DNA from: Streptosporangiales bacterium
GTDB taxonomy: Bacteria > Actinomycetota > Actinomycetes > Streptosporangiales > WHST01
Length of the DNA: 64,000 bases
Assembly (NCBI GenBank): GCA_009379825.1
Contig: WHTA01000026.1
Coordinates: 1-64,000, forward strand
Direction: 5' to 3'
Below, piece by piece: positions 8,779-17,609 of this stretch; position 1 is the first letter of the stretch, and each line of letters begins with the position of its first letter. The position numbers and the translations under genes are program-made. Below the pieces are notes generated by a model, which searched no databases, was not told the DNA's origin, and saw only the letters and a program-made list of their open reading frames with translations.

Positions 8779-9945
8779 ATGCGGGAGCGCCGAGTGGACG
8801 CGAAGCAAGCGGTCAAGAAGGCCATCGACGATGCCGGCGAACGGCTCGTCGACCTCAGCCATCGGATCCATGCCAACCCTGAGCTCGGTTTCGCCGAGCA
8901 CAAGGCGAGCCGATGGGTCGCGGAGGAGCTGGAACGCGGCGGGCTCGACGTACAGCTCGGCGTCGCCGATCTTCCCACCGCACTCGTGGCGACGGCCGGT
9001 TCCGGACCGCTGGTGCTCGGCATCTGCTGCGAGTACGACGCACTCCCCGACGTCGGTCACGCGTGCGGACACAACGTGATCGCGGCCGCGGGCGTCGGCG
9101 CGGCGATCGGCCTCGCCGGCCTCGCCGACGAGCTCGGCATCACGGTGAAGGTCTTCGGCACGCCCGCGGAAGAAGGCGGCGGCGGCAAGGTACTGATGCT
9201 CGAACGTGGCGTCTTCGCCGACACGCACGCCTGCATGATGGTGCATCCGTCACGGTACGAGCGGGTGGACACGAAGATGTTGGCGATCTCGAGCTATCGG
9301 GTCGACTACACGGGCAAGGAGGCGCACGCCTCCGCGCACCCTGCCGAAGGCATCAACGCGGCCGACGCGCTCACCGTCGCCCAGGTGTCCGTCGGCCTGT
9401 TGCGGCAACACATCCAGGCTACGGACCGGATCCACGGCATCGTCACGCACGGCGGTGAGGCACCGAACATCGTGCCGGCACACACCAGCGCGTCGTACTA
9501 CGTCCGCGCCGCCGACTTCGAGGCGCTCGAGACGCTGACGGCGAAGGTGCGCGCCTGTTTCGACGCCGGCGCCATGGCGACCGGGGCGGCCATCCAGGTG
9601 AGCGAGCCCACCCCGCCGTACGCGGAGATGCTGAACGACGAAGTGATGATGGCCTACTACAAGGCCAACGCGGAGGCGGCCGGCCGCCAGTTCCCCGAGC
9701 TGTCGCCACGGGAGCTGGCCGCGGTCGGCTCGAGCGACATGGGCAACGTCTCGCGTGCCATGCCCTCGATCCACCCGATGCTCGGCCTCGACTGCGGTGA
9801 CTCGGGCAACCACCAACCCGAGTTCGCCAGGCACTGCGCCGGCCCGTCCGCCGACGCCGCAGTCGTGCAGGGCGCCACGGCGATGGCCTGGACGTACGCC
9901 GACCTTGCCGGCGACGAGCTGCAGCGCACCCGCCTGATGACCTGA
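8779..9945 (+). CDS. M20-family metallopeptidase/amidohydrolase
   Basis: A 388-residue zinc hydrolase of the M20D type (aminoacylase, hippurate hydrolase, p-aminobenzoyl-glutamate hydrolase relatives). HRIHANPELGFAEH is the N-terminal signature, GHACGHN (93-99) gives metal ligands, and GTPAEEGGGGK (127-137) carries the catalytic glutamate. The dimerisation-domain histidine is likely in GKEAHASAHP. Such enzymes release amino acids from N-acyl or small amide substrates. A GTG at 8794, also preceded by GGAG, is an alternative start five codons in. It is divergent from the amidohydrolase gene, and together with the importer it suggests uptake and cleavage of acylated or amidated amino acids. Confidence 0.87.
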   Translation: MRERRVDAKQAVKKAIDDAGERLVDLSHRIHANPELGFAEHKASRWVAEELERGGLDVQLGVADLPTALVATAGSGPLVLGICCEYDALPDVGHACGHNVIAAAGVGAAIGLAGLADELGITVKVFGTPAEEGGGGKVLMLERGVFADTHACMMVHPSRYERVDTKMLAISSYRVDYTGKEAHASAHPAEGINAADALTVAQVSVGLLRQHIQATDRIHGIVTHGGEAPNIVPAHTSASYYVRAADFEALETLTAKVRACFDAGAMATGAAIQVSEPTPPYAEMLNDEVMMAYYKANAEAAGRQFPELSPRELAAVGSSDMGNVSRAMPSIHPMLGLDCGDSGNHQPEFARHCAGPSADAAVVQGATAMAWTYADLAGDELQRTRLMT

Positions 9946-9959
9946 CCGTACGACCGACC

Positions 9960-9990
9960 CGATGAGCGTTCGATGAGAAAACGCTCATCG
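9960..9990 (+). terminator. hairpin after the M20 peptidase gene
   Basis: GATGAGCGTT and AACGCTCATC form a perfect stem (11 bp including the flanking C-G pair) around a 9-nt loop, 15 nt after the M20 stop codon. There is no T-tract, as is common for actinobacterial hairpin terminators. It separates the peptidase from the glycosyltransferase operon. Confidence 0.6.
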
Positions 9991-10033
9991 ACGGCTCACC
10001 TGGCTATCACCTGGGCTCACCAGGCTCTCGGTC

Positions 10034-11227
10034 ATGAGCTCCCCACGGGTCACCACGTTGCGCAGGCCGCGGATCGCGTTGTACTCGCACGACGCAGTCG
10101 GCCTCGGCCATATCCGCAGGAACATCGCCATCGCGGGTGCGTTGCGCCGGCTGAACCCGGCACCCGACGTGCTGCTTATCACAGGCACACCGGAGGCCGC
10201 CGCACTCGCCCGACCGGACGGCTGTGACGTACTCGGCCTGCCGGCGCTGACGAAGACGTCGACCGGCGGCTACGGGGCGCGCCACCTGTCGCTGTCGCTC
10301 GGTGAGCTGATCGGGATGCGCGCGGAGATGGTGCACAGCGCGCTCTCCGCGTTCCGACCCGACCTGCTCGTCGTCGACAAGCACCCGCGCGGGTTCCGCG
10401 GCGAGCTCACCCCGACGCTCGACACGCTCACCGCCCGCGGCGCGACGAAGGTGGTGCTCGGCCTGCGCGACGTGCTCGACGAACCGGCCAGGGCGCGGCG
10501 CGAGTGGGCGGACAACCGGTCGACCGAGGCCGTGTCCCGGTGGTACGACCAGGTCTGGCTCTACGGCGACCCGCGGGTGCACGACCTGACGGCCACCCTG
10601 CGGCTGCCGGGCTCGGTGGCCGCGCTGGCCACGTACACCGGTTACCTGGCCGACCGGCCGATGCCCGAGGAGCGGGCGGGCGGGCGTTACGTGCTCGGGC
10701 TGGTCGGCGCGGGCGGCGACGGCGGTCCGCTCGCAGAGGCGTTCGCCGGCGCGGCCATGCCGCCGGGGTACGGCGGGGTGCTGATCACCGGGCCGCATCT
10801 CCCGCCGCCGCGCCGGTCCACGATCAGGGACCGTGCCGCCGCGCGGGCGGACCTCCAGGTGCACGACTTCGTGCCCGACATGGTGCCGTGGCTCGACCAG
10901 GCAGCCGCCGTCGTCGCCATGGGCGGTTACAACACCGTCTGCGAGGCGTTGGTCCGGCGGCTGCCGACCCTCGTCGTGCCGCGGGTACGGCCACGCGCGG
11001 AGCAGCTGGTGCGGGCCAGCGGGCTCGCCGCCACCGGGGCGGTCGACGCGCTCCACCCGGACGACCTCAGCACCGCGCGGGTCGGCGACTGGCTGGCCAC
11101 CGCGGTACGCTGGCCGGCGCGCGACGTCGGCCAGGTCGACCTCGACGGCCTGCGCCGGCTGCCGGCGCTCGCCGAGCAGCTGCTGCACGGTGGCGCGACC
11201 TGTGCGGAGGACGAAGATGTGGCGTGA
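10034..11227 (+). CDS. predicted glycosyltransferase, MurG-like GT-B fold (COG4671 type)
   Basis: This 397-residue cytoplasmic glycosyltransferase begins after a short lead with ALYSHDAVGLGHIRRN, the glycine-rich N-terminal loop and GHxRRN motif of the COG4671 predicted glycosyltransferase group. The C-terminal half has VAMGGYNTVCEAL, the GGYNT nucleotide-sugar loop comparable to the MurG/GT28 donor site. No signal peptide or transmembrane helix is visible. It is the first gene of a six-gene overlapping operon and overlaps the next gene by 11 nt. Acceptor and donor sugars are unknown. Confidence 0.82.
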   Translation: MSSPRVTTLRRPRIALYSHDAVGLGHIRRNIAIAGALRRLNPAPDVLLITGTPEAAALARPDGCDVLGLPALTKTSTGGYGARHLSLSLGELIGMRAEMVHSALSAFRPDLLVVDKHPRGFRGELTPTLDTLTARGATKVVLGLRDVLDEPARARREWADNRSTEAVSRWYDQVWLYGDPRVHDLTATLRLPGSVAALATYTGYLADRPMPEERAGGRYVLGLVGAGGDGGPLAEAFAGAAMPPGYGGVLITGPHLPPPRRSTIRDRAAARADLQVHDFVPDMVPWLDQAAAVVAMGGYNTVCEALVRRLPTLVVPRVRPRAEQLVRASGLAATGAVDALHPDDLSTARVGDWLATAVRWPARDVGQVDLDGLRRLPALAEQLLHGGATCAEDEDVA

Positions 11228-12446
11228 CGGCGACCGGATCGGTTACGTGGTGAAGCGCTACCCGAGGTTCTCCGAGACGTTCGTGGTCGCCGAGATCATC
11301 GCGAGGGAGAGCCGTGGCGCGGACGTCGACATCTTCGCGCTCCGGCCGTGCGTGGACGGCAGGTTCCACGACGCGCTGGCGAAGGTGCGCGCGTCGGTCA
11401 CGTACCTCACCCGCGCCGGCAAGGCGGAGGAGCTCTGGTCGGTGCTGCGCGACGCAGCGCCTGCCCTGCCTGGCCTGCCTGGCCTGCCGCTCGCGCTCGG
11501 TGAGCTGCTCGACCACGACGCCGAGACCGCAGGGCAGGCGGTCGAGCTCGCCCAGCAGGTGAAGGAACGCGGCCTCACCCACCTGCACGCGCACTTCGCG
11601 ACGTCGGCGACCACCGTGGCCAGGCTGGCCGGCATGCTCGCGGACGTCCCGTACTCGTTCACGGCGCACGCCAAGGACATCTTCCACGAGTCCGTCGAGC
11701 CCGAGGACCTGCGCACGAAGCTCGCCGACGCACACCACGTCGTGACGGTCAGCGACTTCAACGTGGCGTACCTCGCCGAACGGTTCGGCGCCGCGGCCGC
11801 CCGGGTGCACCGGGTGTACAACGGGCTGGACCTCGACGACTTCGGGTACCAGGAGCCGGCGGCCGCTCAGCCACCCGTGGTGCTCGGCGTGGGCCGGCTG
11901 GTGGAGAAGAAGGGCTTCGACGTCCTCCTGGACGCCTGTGCACTGCTCACCGCGGCGGGACGTGAGCTGCGGTGCCGGATCGTCGGCACCGGACTGCTCG
12001 AGGACGACCTGCGGGCGCAGGTGCACAGGCTCGGCCTCGGCAACGTCGTGCAGCTGACCGGTGCGCTCCCGCAACCCGAGGTGCGGCGGGAGATGCGTGC
12101 GGCGACCGTGCTCGCCGCGCCGTGCGTCGTAGGCGCCGACGGCAACCAGGACGGCCTGCCGACCGTGCTGCTCGAGGCGATGGCGCTCGGCACCCCGTAC
12201 GTGTCCACGGGCGTGGCGGGCATCGACGAGGCGGTGGTGCACGAGCGCACCGGCCTCGTGGTGCCGCAGCGGGACGCGGCCGCACTCGCGCGCAGCATCG
12301 CGCGCCTGCTCGACGACCAGCTGCTCCGTACGAGGCTGGCGGCAGCGGCGCGGGCACACGTCGAGCGGTCCTTCACCAGCGAGCGACAGGCCGACGAGCT
12401 CGACGCGCTCCTGCAGGCCGACGGCTCGCTCGCAGGAGCGCACTGA
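11217..12446 (+). CDS. glycosyltransferase family 4 protein
   Basis: A 409-residue GT-B glycosyltransferase. The N-terminal domain starts GYVVKRYPRFSETFVVAEI, the KxFPxxSETF motif of exopolysaccharide GT4 enzymes. Later come FTAHAKDIF, the acceptor-side VSDFN and VYNGLDLDDF. The C-terminal GT4 domain has GVGRLVEKKGFDVLL and the EX7E-like EDGLPTVLLEAMALG variant (here starting DGLPTV). The ATG at 11217 has GGAGG 6 nt upstream and overlaps the previous gene by 11 nt. It probably adds a hexose to the same glycan or lipid acceptor as its neighbours. Confidence 0.9.
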   Translation: MWRDGDRIGYVVKRYPRFSETFVVAEIIARESRGADVDIFALRPCVDGRFHDALAKVRASVTYLTRAGKAEELWSVLRDAAPALPGLPGLPLALGELLDHDAETAGQAVELAQQVKERGLTHLHAHFATSATTVARLAGMLADVPYSFTAHAKDIFHESVEPEDLRTKLADAHHVVTVSDFNVAYLAERFGAAAARVHRVYNGLDLDDFGYQEPAAAQPPVVLGVGRLVEKKGFDVLLDACALLTAAGRELRCRIVGTGLLEDDLRAQVHRLGLGNVVQLTGALPQPEVRREMRAATVLAAPCVVGADGNQDGLPTVLLEAMALGTPYVSTGVAGIDEAVVHERTGLVVPQRDAAALARSIARLLDDQLLRTRLAAAARAHVERSFTSERQADELDALLQADGSLAGAH

Positions 12447-13597
12447 TGCGGGTGGCGTACGTGTGCGCAGACGCCGGCATCCCCGTGTATGGCAGCAAGG
12501 GTGCGTCGATCCACGTGCAGGAGGTGCTGAAGGTGCTCTCGGCAACGGCCACGTCGGTCGACCTGTTCTGTAGGCGCACCGGCGGCACGCCGCGCGGTGT
12601 GCTCGGCGCGGTCACCACCCACGAGCTCCCCGTACCGGCCGCCGACCTCGCGACCAGGGAACGGCTCTGCCGGCAGGACGACGAGCGGCTGGCGCGGCGG
12701 CTGACCGCGGCCGGGCCGTTCGACCTGGTCTACGAGCGGTACTCGCTGTGGAGCCAGGCCGGCATGACGTACGCGCGGGACCTGGGCGTGCCGGGTGTGC
12801 TCGAAGTGAACGCACCGCTCATCGACGAACAGCGCACGCACCGCGGCCTCGTACACCGGGCCGAGGCGGAGGCGGTGCTGCGCACCGCGGCGCGTGCGGC
12901 CACCGTGGCCGTCGCCGTCTCTGGGCAGGTGGCCGCGTGGGTACGCGCGCACGTCCCGGACGCCGACGTCGTCGTGCAACCCAACGGCGTCGACGTCGAC
13001 CGCATCCGGCCGGCCGCGGCACCTTCCGCGGAGCCGTTCACCGTCGGGTTCGTCGGCTCGCTCAAGCCGTGGCACGGCGTGCACACCCTGGTCGACGCGT
13101 TCGCCGCGCACGCCAGCCGTCACCCGCGCTCCCGGTTGCTCGTGGTCGGCGACGGACCGGAACGGAACGACCTCACCGAACGGGTGGCCAGGCACGGCCT
13201 CACCGCCACCACCGAGTTCACCGGCGCGGTGGCGGCCGACGAGATCCCCGCACTCCTACAGCGGATGACCGTCGCGACCGCGCCATATCCGCGCGACGAC
13301 GGGCACTACTTCTCGCCGCTGAAGGTCTACGAGTACCTGGCCGCCGGGCTGCCGGTGGTGGCCAGTGCGATCGGCCAGCTCACCGACGTGCTCACGCACG
13401 ACCGCGACGGCGTGCTCGTACCGGCGGGCAACCCGGCCGCGCTCGCCGCCGAGCTGTCCGCACTCCACGACGACCCCGCCCGCCGCCACCGGCTCGGCCG
13501 GCAGGCACGCGAGACGGCCACGCGGCACACCTGGACCCAGGTCGTCGAGCGCACGCTCGACGCCGCGAACACGGCGAGGATGACCAATGTCGGCTGA
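12446..13597 (+). CDS. glycosyltransferase family 4 protein
   Basis: A 383-residue GT4 enzyme starting MRVAYVCADAGIPVYGSKGA, with the N-terminal Gly-rich GSKGASIHV donor loop typical of actinobacterial GT4 proteins. The C-terminal domain shows GFVGSLKPWHGV, VVGDGPERN, TGAVAADEIPALL and SPLKVYEYLAAGLPVVAS, which holds the EYLAAGLPVV donor-sugar loop. The start ATG overlaps the preceding TGA by one base (TGATG), so translation is coupled. It is the third glycosyltransferase of the operon. Confidence 0.9.
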   Translation: MRVAYVCADAGIPVYGSKGASIHVQEVLKVLSATATSVDLFCRRTGGTPRGVLGAVTTHELPVPAADLATRERLCRQDDERLARRLTAAGPFDLVYERYSLWSQAGMTYARDLGVPGVLEVNAPLIDEQRTHRGLVHRAEAEAVLRTAARAATVAVAVSGQVAAWVRAHVPDADVVVQPNGVDVDRIRPAAAPSAEPFTVGFVGSLKPWHGVHTLVDAFAAHASRHPRSRLLVVGDGPERNDLTERVARHGLTATTEFTGAVAADEIPALLQRMTVATAPYPRDDGHYFSPLKVYEYLAAGLPVVASAIGQLTDVLTHDRDGVLVPAGNPAALAAELSALHDDPARRHRLGRQARETATRHTWTQVVERTLDAANTARMTNVG

Positions 13598-15347
13598 CCC
13601 CAAGCTGGAGCCCGCACTCAGGGGTTTCCGCCGCACGCTGCGGTACGTACGGCCGCACCTGCGGCCACAGCGCAAGTTCGTCGCCGGCGGCCTGCTCGCG
13701 CTCGCCGGCGAGGTGGCGTTCCGGCTGCTCGAACCGTGGCCGCTGAAGATCGTCATCGACTCGGTCATCGTGCCGGCGACCACCGGGCGCGGCGGCGCGA
13801 ACCCGTTCCTCCCGCTGCTTGCCGCAGCGGTCGCGGTGGTGGCGTTCGCCGGCTTCCGCGCCGCCTCCGCGTACCTGATGACGGTCTGCTTCGCCATCGC
13901 CGGCAGCCGGGCGATGACCACCGTGCGCGCCGACCTCTTCGCCCACGTGCAGCGGCTGTCGCTGCGCTTCCACGGGCACACGAAGACCGGCGACCTGCTC
14001 ACCCGGTTGGTCAGCGACGTGAACCGCGTACAGGAGGTCGCCGTCACCGCCGCGCTGCCCTTGGTCGGCAACGTCGTCGCGCTGCTGAGCATGACCGCCG
14101 TCATGTTCGTGCTCAACTGGCAGCTTGCGCTCGTCGTGGTCACGGTGTTCCCGACCTTCCTGCTGATGAGCACCTGGCAGAGCAGCCGGATCAACGGCGC
14201 GGCGCGGCAGCAGCGGCTGAGAGAGGGGGAGCTGGCCGGCACGGCCGGCGAGGCCCTGTCGGCCATCAGGGTCGTGCAGGCGTACTCGCTCGAACCAGTA
14301 CTGCAGCAGGCGTTCAGCGCGAACAACACGCGGGCACTGCGCGACGGCGTGGTCTCGTCCCGGCTGGCCGCCGGCCTGGAACGACGCACCGACCTGCTCG
14401 TGGGCTTCGGCACCGCCCTGGTGCTGCTGACCGGCGGTGCGGTCGCGTTGTCCGGCGCGCTGACCGTCGGCGAGCTGGTCGTCTTCCTGACCTATCTGAA
14501 GAGCGCGTTCAAGCCGATGCGCGACCTGGCCAAGTACACCGGCAGGCTGGCGAAGGCCGCGGCGTCCGGCGAGCGCATCGTCGACCTGTTCGAGACGCAC
14601 GCGGAGGTGGCGGACCGCCGGTACGCCTGGCACGCACCGCGCTTCACCGGCGACGTGCGGTTCGAGGACGTCGACGTGCACTACGGCCCTGGCGCGCCCG
14701 CGGTGTCCGGCGTCGACCTGCACGTCCCGGCCGGCACCCGGGTGGCACTGCTCGGCCGGTCCGGCTCGGGGAAGTCGACGCTCGCCTCGCTCGTCCCCCG
14801 GTTGCAGGACCCGACCGGCGGCCGGGTCCGTATCGACGGCTACGACGTGCGCGACCTGACGGTGGCCTCGTTGCGCAGCCAGGTGGCGATCGTCCTGCAG
14901 GAGACCGTACTGTTCGCCACGACCGTCCGCGAGAACATCAGGTACGGACGGCCGTCCGCCTCCGATGCTCAAGTGGAGCACGCGGCCAGGCTGGCCAACG
15001 CCGACGAGTTCGTCACGCTGATGCCGCAGGGCTACGACACGATCGTCGGCGAACGCGGCGAGAGCATGTCAGGCGGCCAGCGGCAACGCATCGCCATCGC
15101 GCGCGCCATCCTCAAGGACGCGCCCATCGTCATCCTCGACGAGGCCACCACCGGGCTCGACGACGAGAACTCCCGCGGTGTGCTCGACGCGCTGCGCGAG
15201 CTCACCGAGGGCAGGACCACATTCGTCATCTCCCACGACGAGACACAGGTGGCCGACTGCACGATGGTCGTACGGCTGGCGGACGGCCAGGTCACGTCCG
15301 TGGACCACACACCGCGGCACAGCGCGTTCGCGGGGCGCCCATGCTGA
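13587..15347 (+). CDS. ABC exporter, fused membrane and ATPase domains (MsbA/lipid-exporter type)
   Basis: This 586-residue half-transporter has six predicted transmembrane helices in its first 330 residues, then a complete nucleotide-binding domain. LLGRSGSGKSTL is Walker A, VLQETVLF the Q-loop, [15 protein letters not shown] the signature, VILDEATTGLD Walker B and ISHDE the switch histidine. It would work as a homodimer. Type IV exporters of this kind flip lipids, glycolipids or peptides outward. It overlaps the upstream glycosyltransferase by 11 nt and the downstream kinase gene by 7 nt, so its cargo is most simply the product of the glycosyltransferases. Confidence 0.92.
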   Translation: MSADPKLEPALRGFRRTLRYVRPHLRPQRKFVAGGLLALAGEVAFRLLEPWPLKIVIDSVIVPATTGRGGANPFLPLLAAAVAVVAFAGFRAASAYLMTVCFAIAGSRAMTTVRADLFAHVQRLSLRFHGHTKTGDLLTRLVSDVNRVQEVAVTAALPLVGNVVALLSMTAVMFVLNWQLALVVVTVFPTFLLMSTWQSSRINGAARQQRLREGELAGTAGEALSAIRVVQAYSLEPVLQQAFSANNTRALRDGVVSSRLAAGLERRTDLLVGFGTALVLLTGGAVALSGALTVGELVVFLTYLKSAFKPMRDLAKYTGRLAKAAASGERIVDLFETHAEVADRRYAWHAPRFTGDVRFEDVDVHYGPGAPAVSGVDLHVPAGTRVALLGRSGSGKSTLASLVPRLQDPTGGRVRIDGYDVRDLTVASLRSQVAIVLQETVLFATTVRENIRYGRPSASDAQVEHAARLANADEFVTLMPQGYDTIVGERGESMSGGQRQRIAIARAILKDAPIVILDEATTGLDDENSRGVLDALRELTEGRTTFVISHDETQVADCTMVVRLADGQVTSVDHTPRHSAFAGRPC

Positions 15348-16570
15348 CCGCAGCCGACCGCGAGCTGGTGACGCGCGAGCCCGCCATCCCCGGCCTCCGC
15401 GTCGCGCTCGACCCCGACGCACTCCTCGAGCTGTTCCTGCCGCAGTGGCCGGCCGGCCAGCCGCAGCCGCAGAGCGCCCACGTCAGGTACGTGCGCTACA
15501 AGCCTGGCACCAGCCTGCTCGCCGGGGTGGAGCTACGGACGGCGACGGAGTCGGCGCGGGCGTTCGTGAAGGCGTACGGTCGCGGCGGCGAGGCGAAGGT
15601 CGCGAAGCTGCGGGCGAACGGGGACGCCGACCCGGTCGGGTGGGGCGCCCTCGTCGACGACGAGCTCAACCTCGTCTTCGCCGACGCCACCGCCGACCGC
15701 GCCCTGCCCGGGCTGCGGCGGCTCACGACGACCGCCGACGGGCGACTGCAGCCGTTGCGCTACAAGCCGGAGCGCCGCTGGGTGGGCAGGCACCACCAAG
15801 CGGCTGGCGTCGTACGGCTGGTGAAGGTACACCGGCCGCGCACGACGGCCGGCTACCTGGCGGCGCAACACGCGCTGACGGCCGCCGGGCTACCCGTCCC
15901 CGCGCTGCACTCGGCCGACTCGGAAACCGGTGTGCTGACCTACGACTGGTTCGACGGCACCCCGCTCGACCAGCTGGCACCCACCGCGGACCAGCTGCAC
16001 GAAGCCGGCGCGCTGCTCGCCCGGTTGCACCGGGCGGCCGGGCCGGTGCAGGGCCGGCCGCCGAACCCCACGGCCGACGTGGGAGCAGCGGTCGAGGCGA
16101 TCGCGGCGATCGCGCCGCGCTGCGCCACCGTCGCGCAGTCGGCCGTGCTCTCCGCGCTGCACGCACGGCGCGCGCTCGAGCCGGTCACCACCACCGTGCA
16201 CGGCGACTTCTCCGCCGACCAGCTGATCGCCCGTCCCACCGGTCTGGGCCTCGTCGACCTCGACCGGGTGCGCACGGACGACCCGGTCACCGACCTGGCG
16301 ACCTGGGTCGCCGCCGAGCTGGCCGGCGGGCGCGCGCCGGCCGACGCCGAGCCGGCCGACGTCCTCGGCCCGCTGCTCACCGGCTACCTCGCAGGCACCG
16401 ACCTGGCCGTACACCGCCGGCTGGCCGTGGCGACCACGCTGGCGTTGCTGCACCGCGCCGTCGAGCCGTTCCGGCACCGGGCGCCGGACTGGCTGCCGCA
16501 GACCGAGGCGCTCGTGCACGCCGCGGACCGGATGGCGCACGCGAGCCAGCACCGGAGGGTACGTGCCTGA
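15341..16570 (+). CDS. APH-fold phosphotransferase (kinase) family protein
   Basis: A 409-residue protein with the aminoglycoside-phosphotransferase/choline-kinase fold. The catalytic loop is VHGDFSADQL and the metal-binding strand is GLVDLDRVRTDDP, equivalent to the kinase DFG. An N-lobe lysine lies in FVKAY, and a KPERRWV stretch sits between the lobes. The usual Asn of HGDxxxxN is Gln here. The fold acts on sugars, aminoglycosides, choline and amino acids. In this operon a sugar or glycolipid kinase is more likely than an antibiotic-resistance enzyme. ATG at 15341 overlaps the ABC exporter stop by 7 nt. Confidence 0.8.
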   Translation: MLTAADRELVTREPAIPGLRVALDPDALLELFLPQWPAGQPQPQSAHVRYVRYKPGTSLLAGVELRTATESARAFVKAYGRGGEAKVAKLRANGDADPVGWGALVDDELNLVFADATADRALPGLRRLTTTADGRLQPLRYKPERRWVGRHHQAAGVVRLVKVHRPRTTAGYLAAQHALTAAGLPVPALHSADSETGVLTYDWFDGTPLDQLAPTADQLHEAGALLARLHRAAGPVQGRPPNPTADVGAAVEAIAAIAPRCATVAQSAVLSALHARRALEPVTTTVHGDFSADQLIARPTGLGLVDLDRVRTDDPVTDLATWVAAELAGGRAPADAEPADVLGPLLTGYLAGTDLAVHRRLAVATTLALLHRAVEPFRHRAPDWLPQTEALVHAADRMAHASQHRRVRA

Positions 16571-17602
16571 CCTCGCTGCCCTCGTGCGACTGCGGCCGGC
16601 CACCGGCGGTGAGCTGCGGCTGCGCCGGTCCTGGCCGCGCGGCGAGCCACCTGCTGCTCGAGTACACCGATGCCGACGGCGTGCCGATGCCCGGCCAGTG
16701 GTTCGCCGACCCGCACCGCCTCCGACGTACGGCCGCACGTACGCCGGCGCCGGCGGAGGTGGTGCGCGAAGCCGGCGTGCTGCTGCAGCCGGCCGGCGCG
16801 GACCGGCGGCTGCCCGGCCTGCGCACGCTGCTGCAGGAGCCGGCGAACACCCTCGTCGTGCACCGGCCGGAGCGCCGCGGCGTGGTGCGAATGGCGACGG
16901 GCACCAGCTACGCCAAGGTCGTGCGGCCAGGACGCAGCGCGCACCTGGTCGACAACCTGGCCAGGGCGGACGCCGCGGCCGCCTTCGCCGTACCGCGGGT
17001 GGTCGACCACGACAGCGCCGCCGGCACCGTGGTCTGCACAACGCTCGACGGGCGCACGCTCTACGACATCGGCGCCGACCCGTCGTGGTCGACCGCCGCC
17101 GCGTGGCGGACCTGGCGTGCCGTCGGCGACGCTCTGCGCACGCTCCACGACGCGCCGCTCGACGACGCGCTGCCGGAGCACGGTGCGTCCCGCGAGCACG
17201 ACACCACCGCAGACTGGCAGCACGCGGCCGTACGGCACGGCCTGCTGCCACCGGTCGATGTCGACGCCGCACTCCGGGAGCTGCGCGCCGGCGCCCCTGG
17301 CCCGCTCGGACTGCTGCACCGCGACCTGCACGACAAGCAACTGGTGCGCCGCCCGGACGGCGGCATCGGCCTGGTCGACCTGGACACCCTCGCCGTCGGC
17401 GAGTGCGCCCTGGACCTCGCCAACCTGCTGACCCACCTGGAGCTACGGGTCGCCGCCGGCCGTCTCGCCGGGGCCACCGCGGCCGCCGCCCGCGCCGGCT
17501 TCCTGACCGGCTACCGCCCGGACACCGCCACCCTGACCCGCATCCCCGCCTACACACCTACGACTACGAGCGGTCTACGCCTTCCGCCCCCGCCTCACCT
17601 GA
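16563..17602 (+). pseudogene. second APH-fold phosphotransferase gene, with two apparent +1 frameshifts
   Basis: The body reads HLLLEYTDADG, then GTSYAKVVRPG, and the catalytic LLHRDLHDKQLVRR with GLVDLDTLAVGECALDLAN, so it is an APH-fold kinase paralogous to its neighbour. The expected start, a GTG at 16563 overlapping the upstream gene, gives MPDLAALVRLRPATGGELRL in a different frame; the frame must gain one base near 16640-16650 to reach HLLLEY. Near 17555 a second gain is needed to reach the natural-looking ending AVYAFRPRLT with TGA at 17600-17602. Without it, the frame runs to 17691 into the antisense of the next gene. Either the gene is broken or the sequence has two one-base insertions. 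Confidence 0.7.
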
Positions 17603-17609
17603 CGCCGGC

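Noticed and set aside
15341-17602. Aminoglycoside resistance genes
   Set aside because: The APH fold is broad; the Gln in the catalytic loop and the glycosyltransferase operon argue for another substrate.
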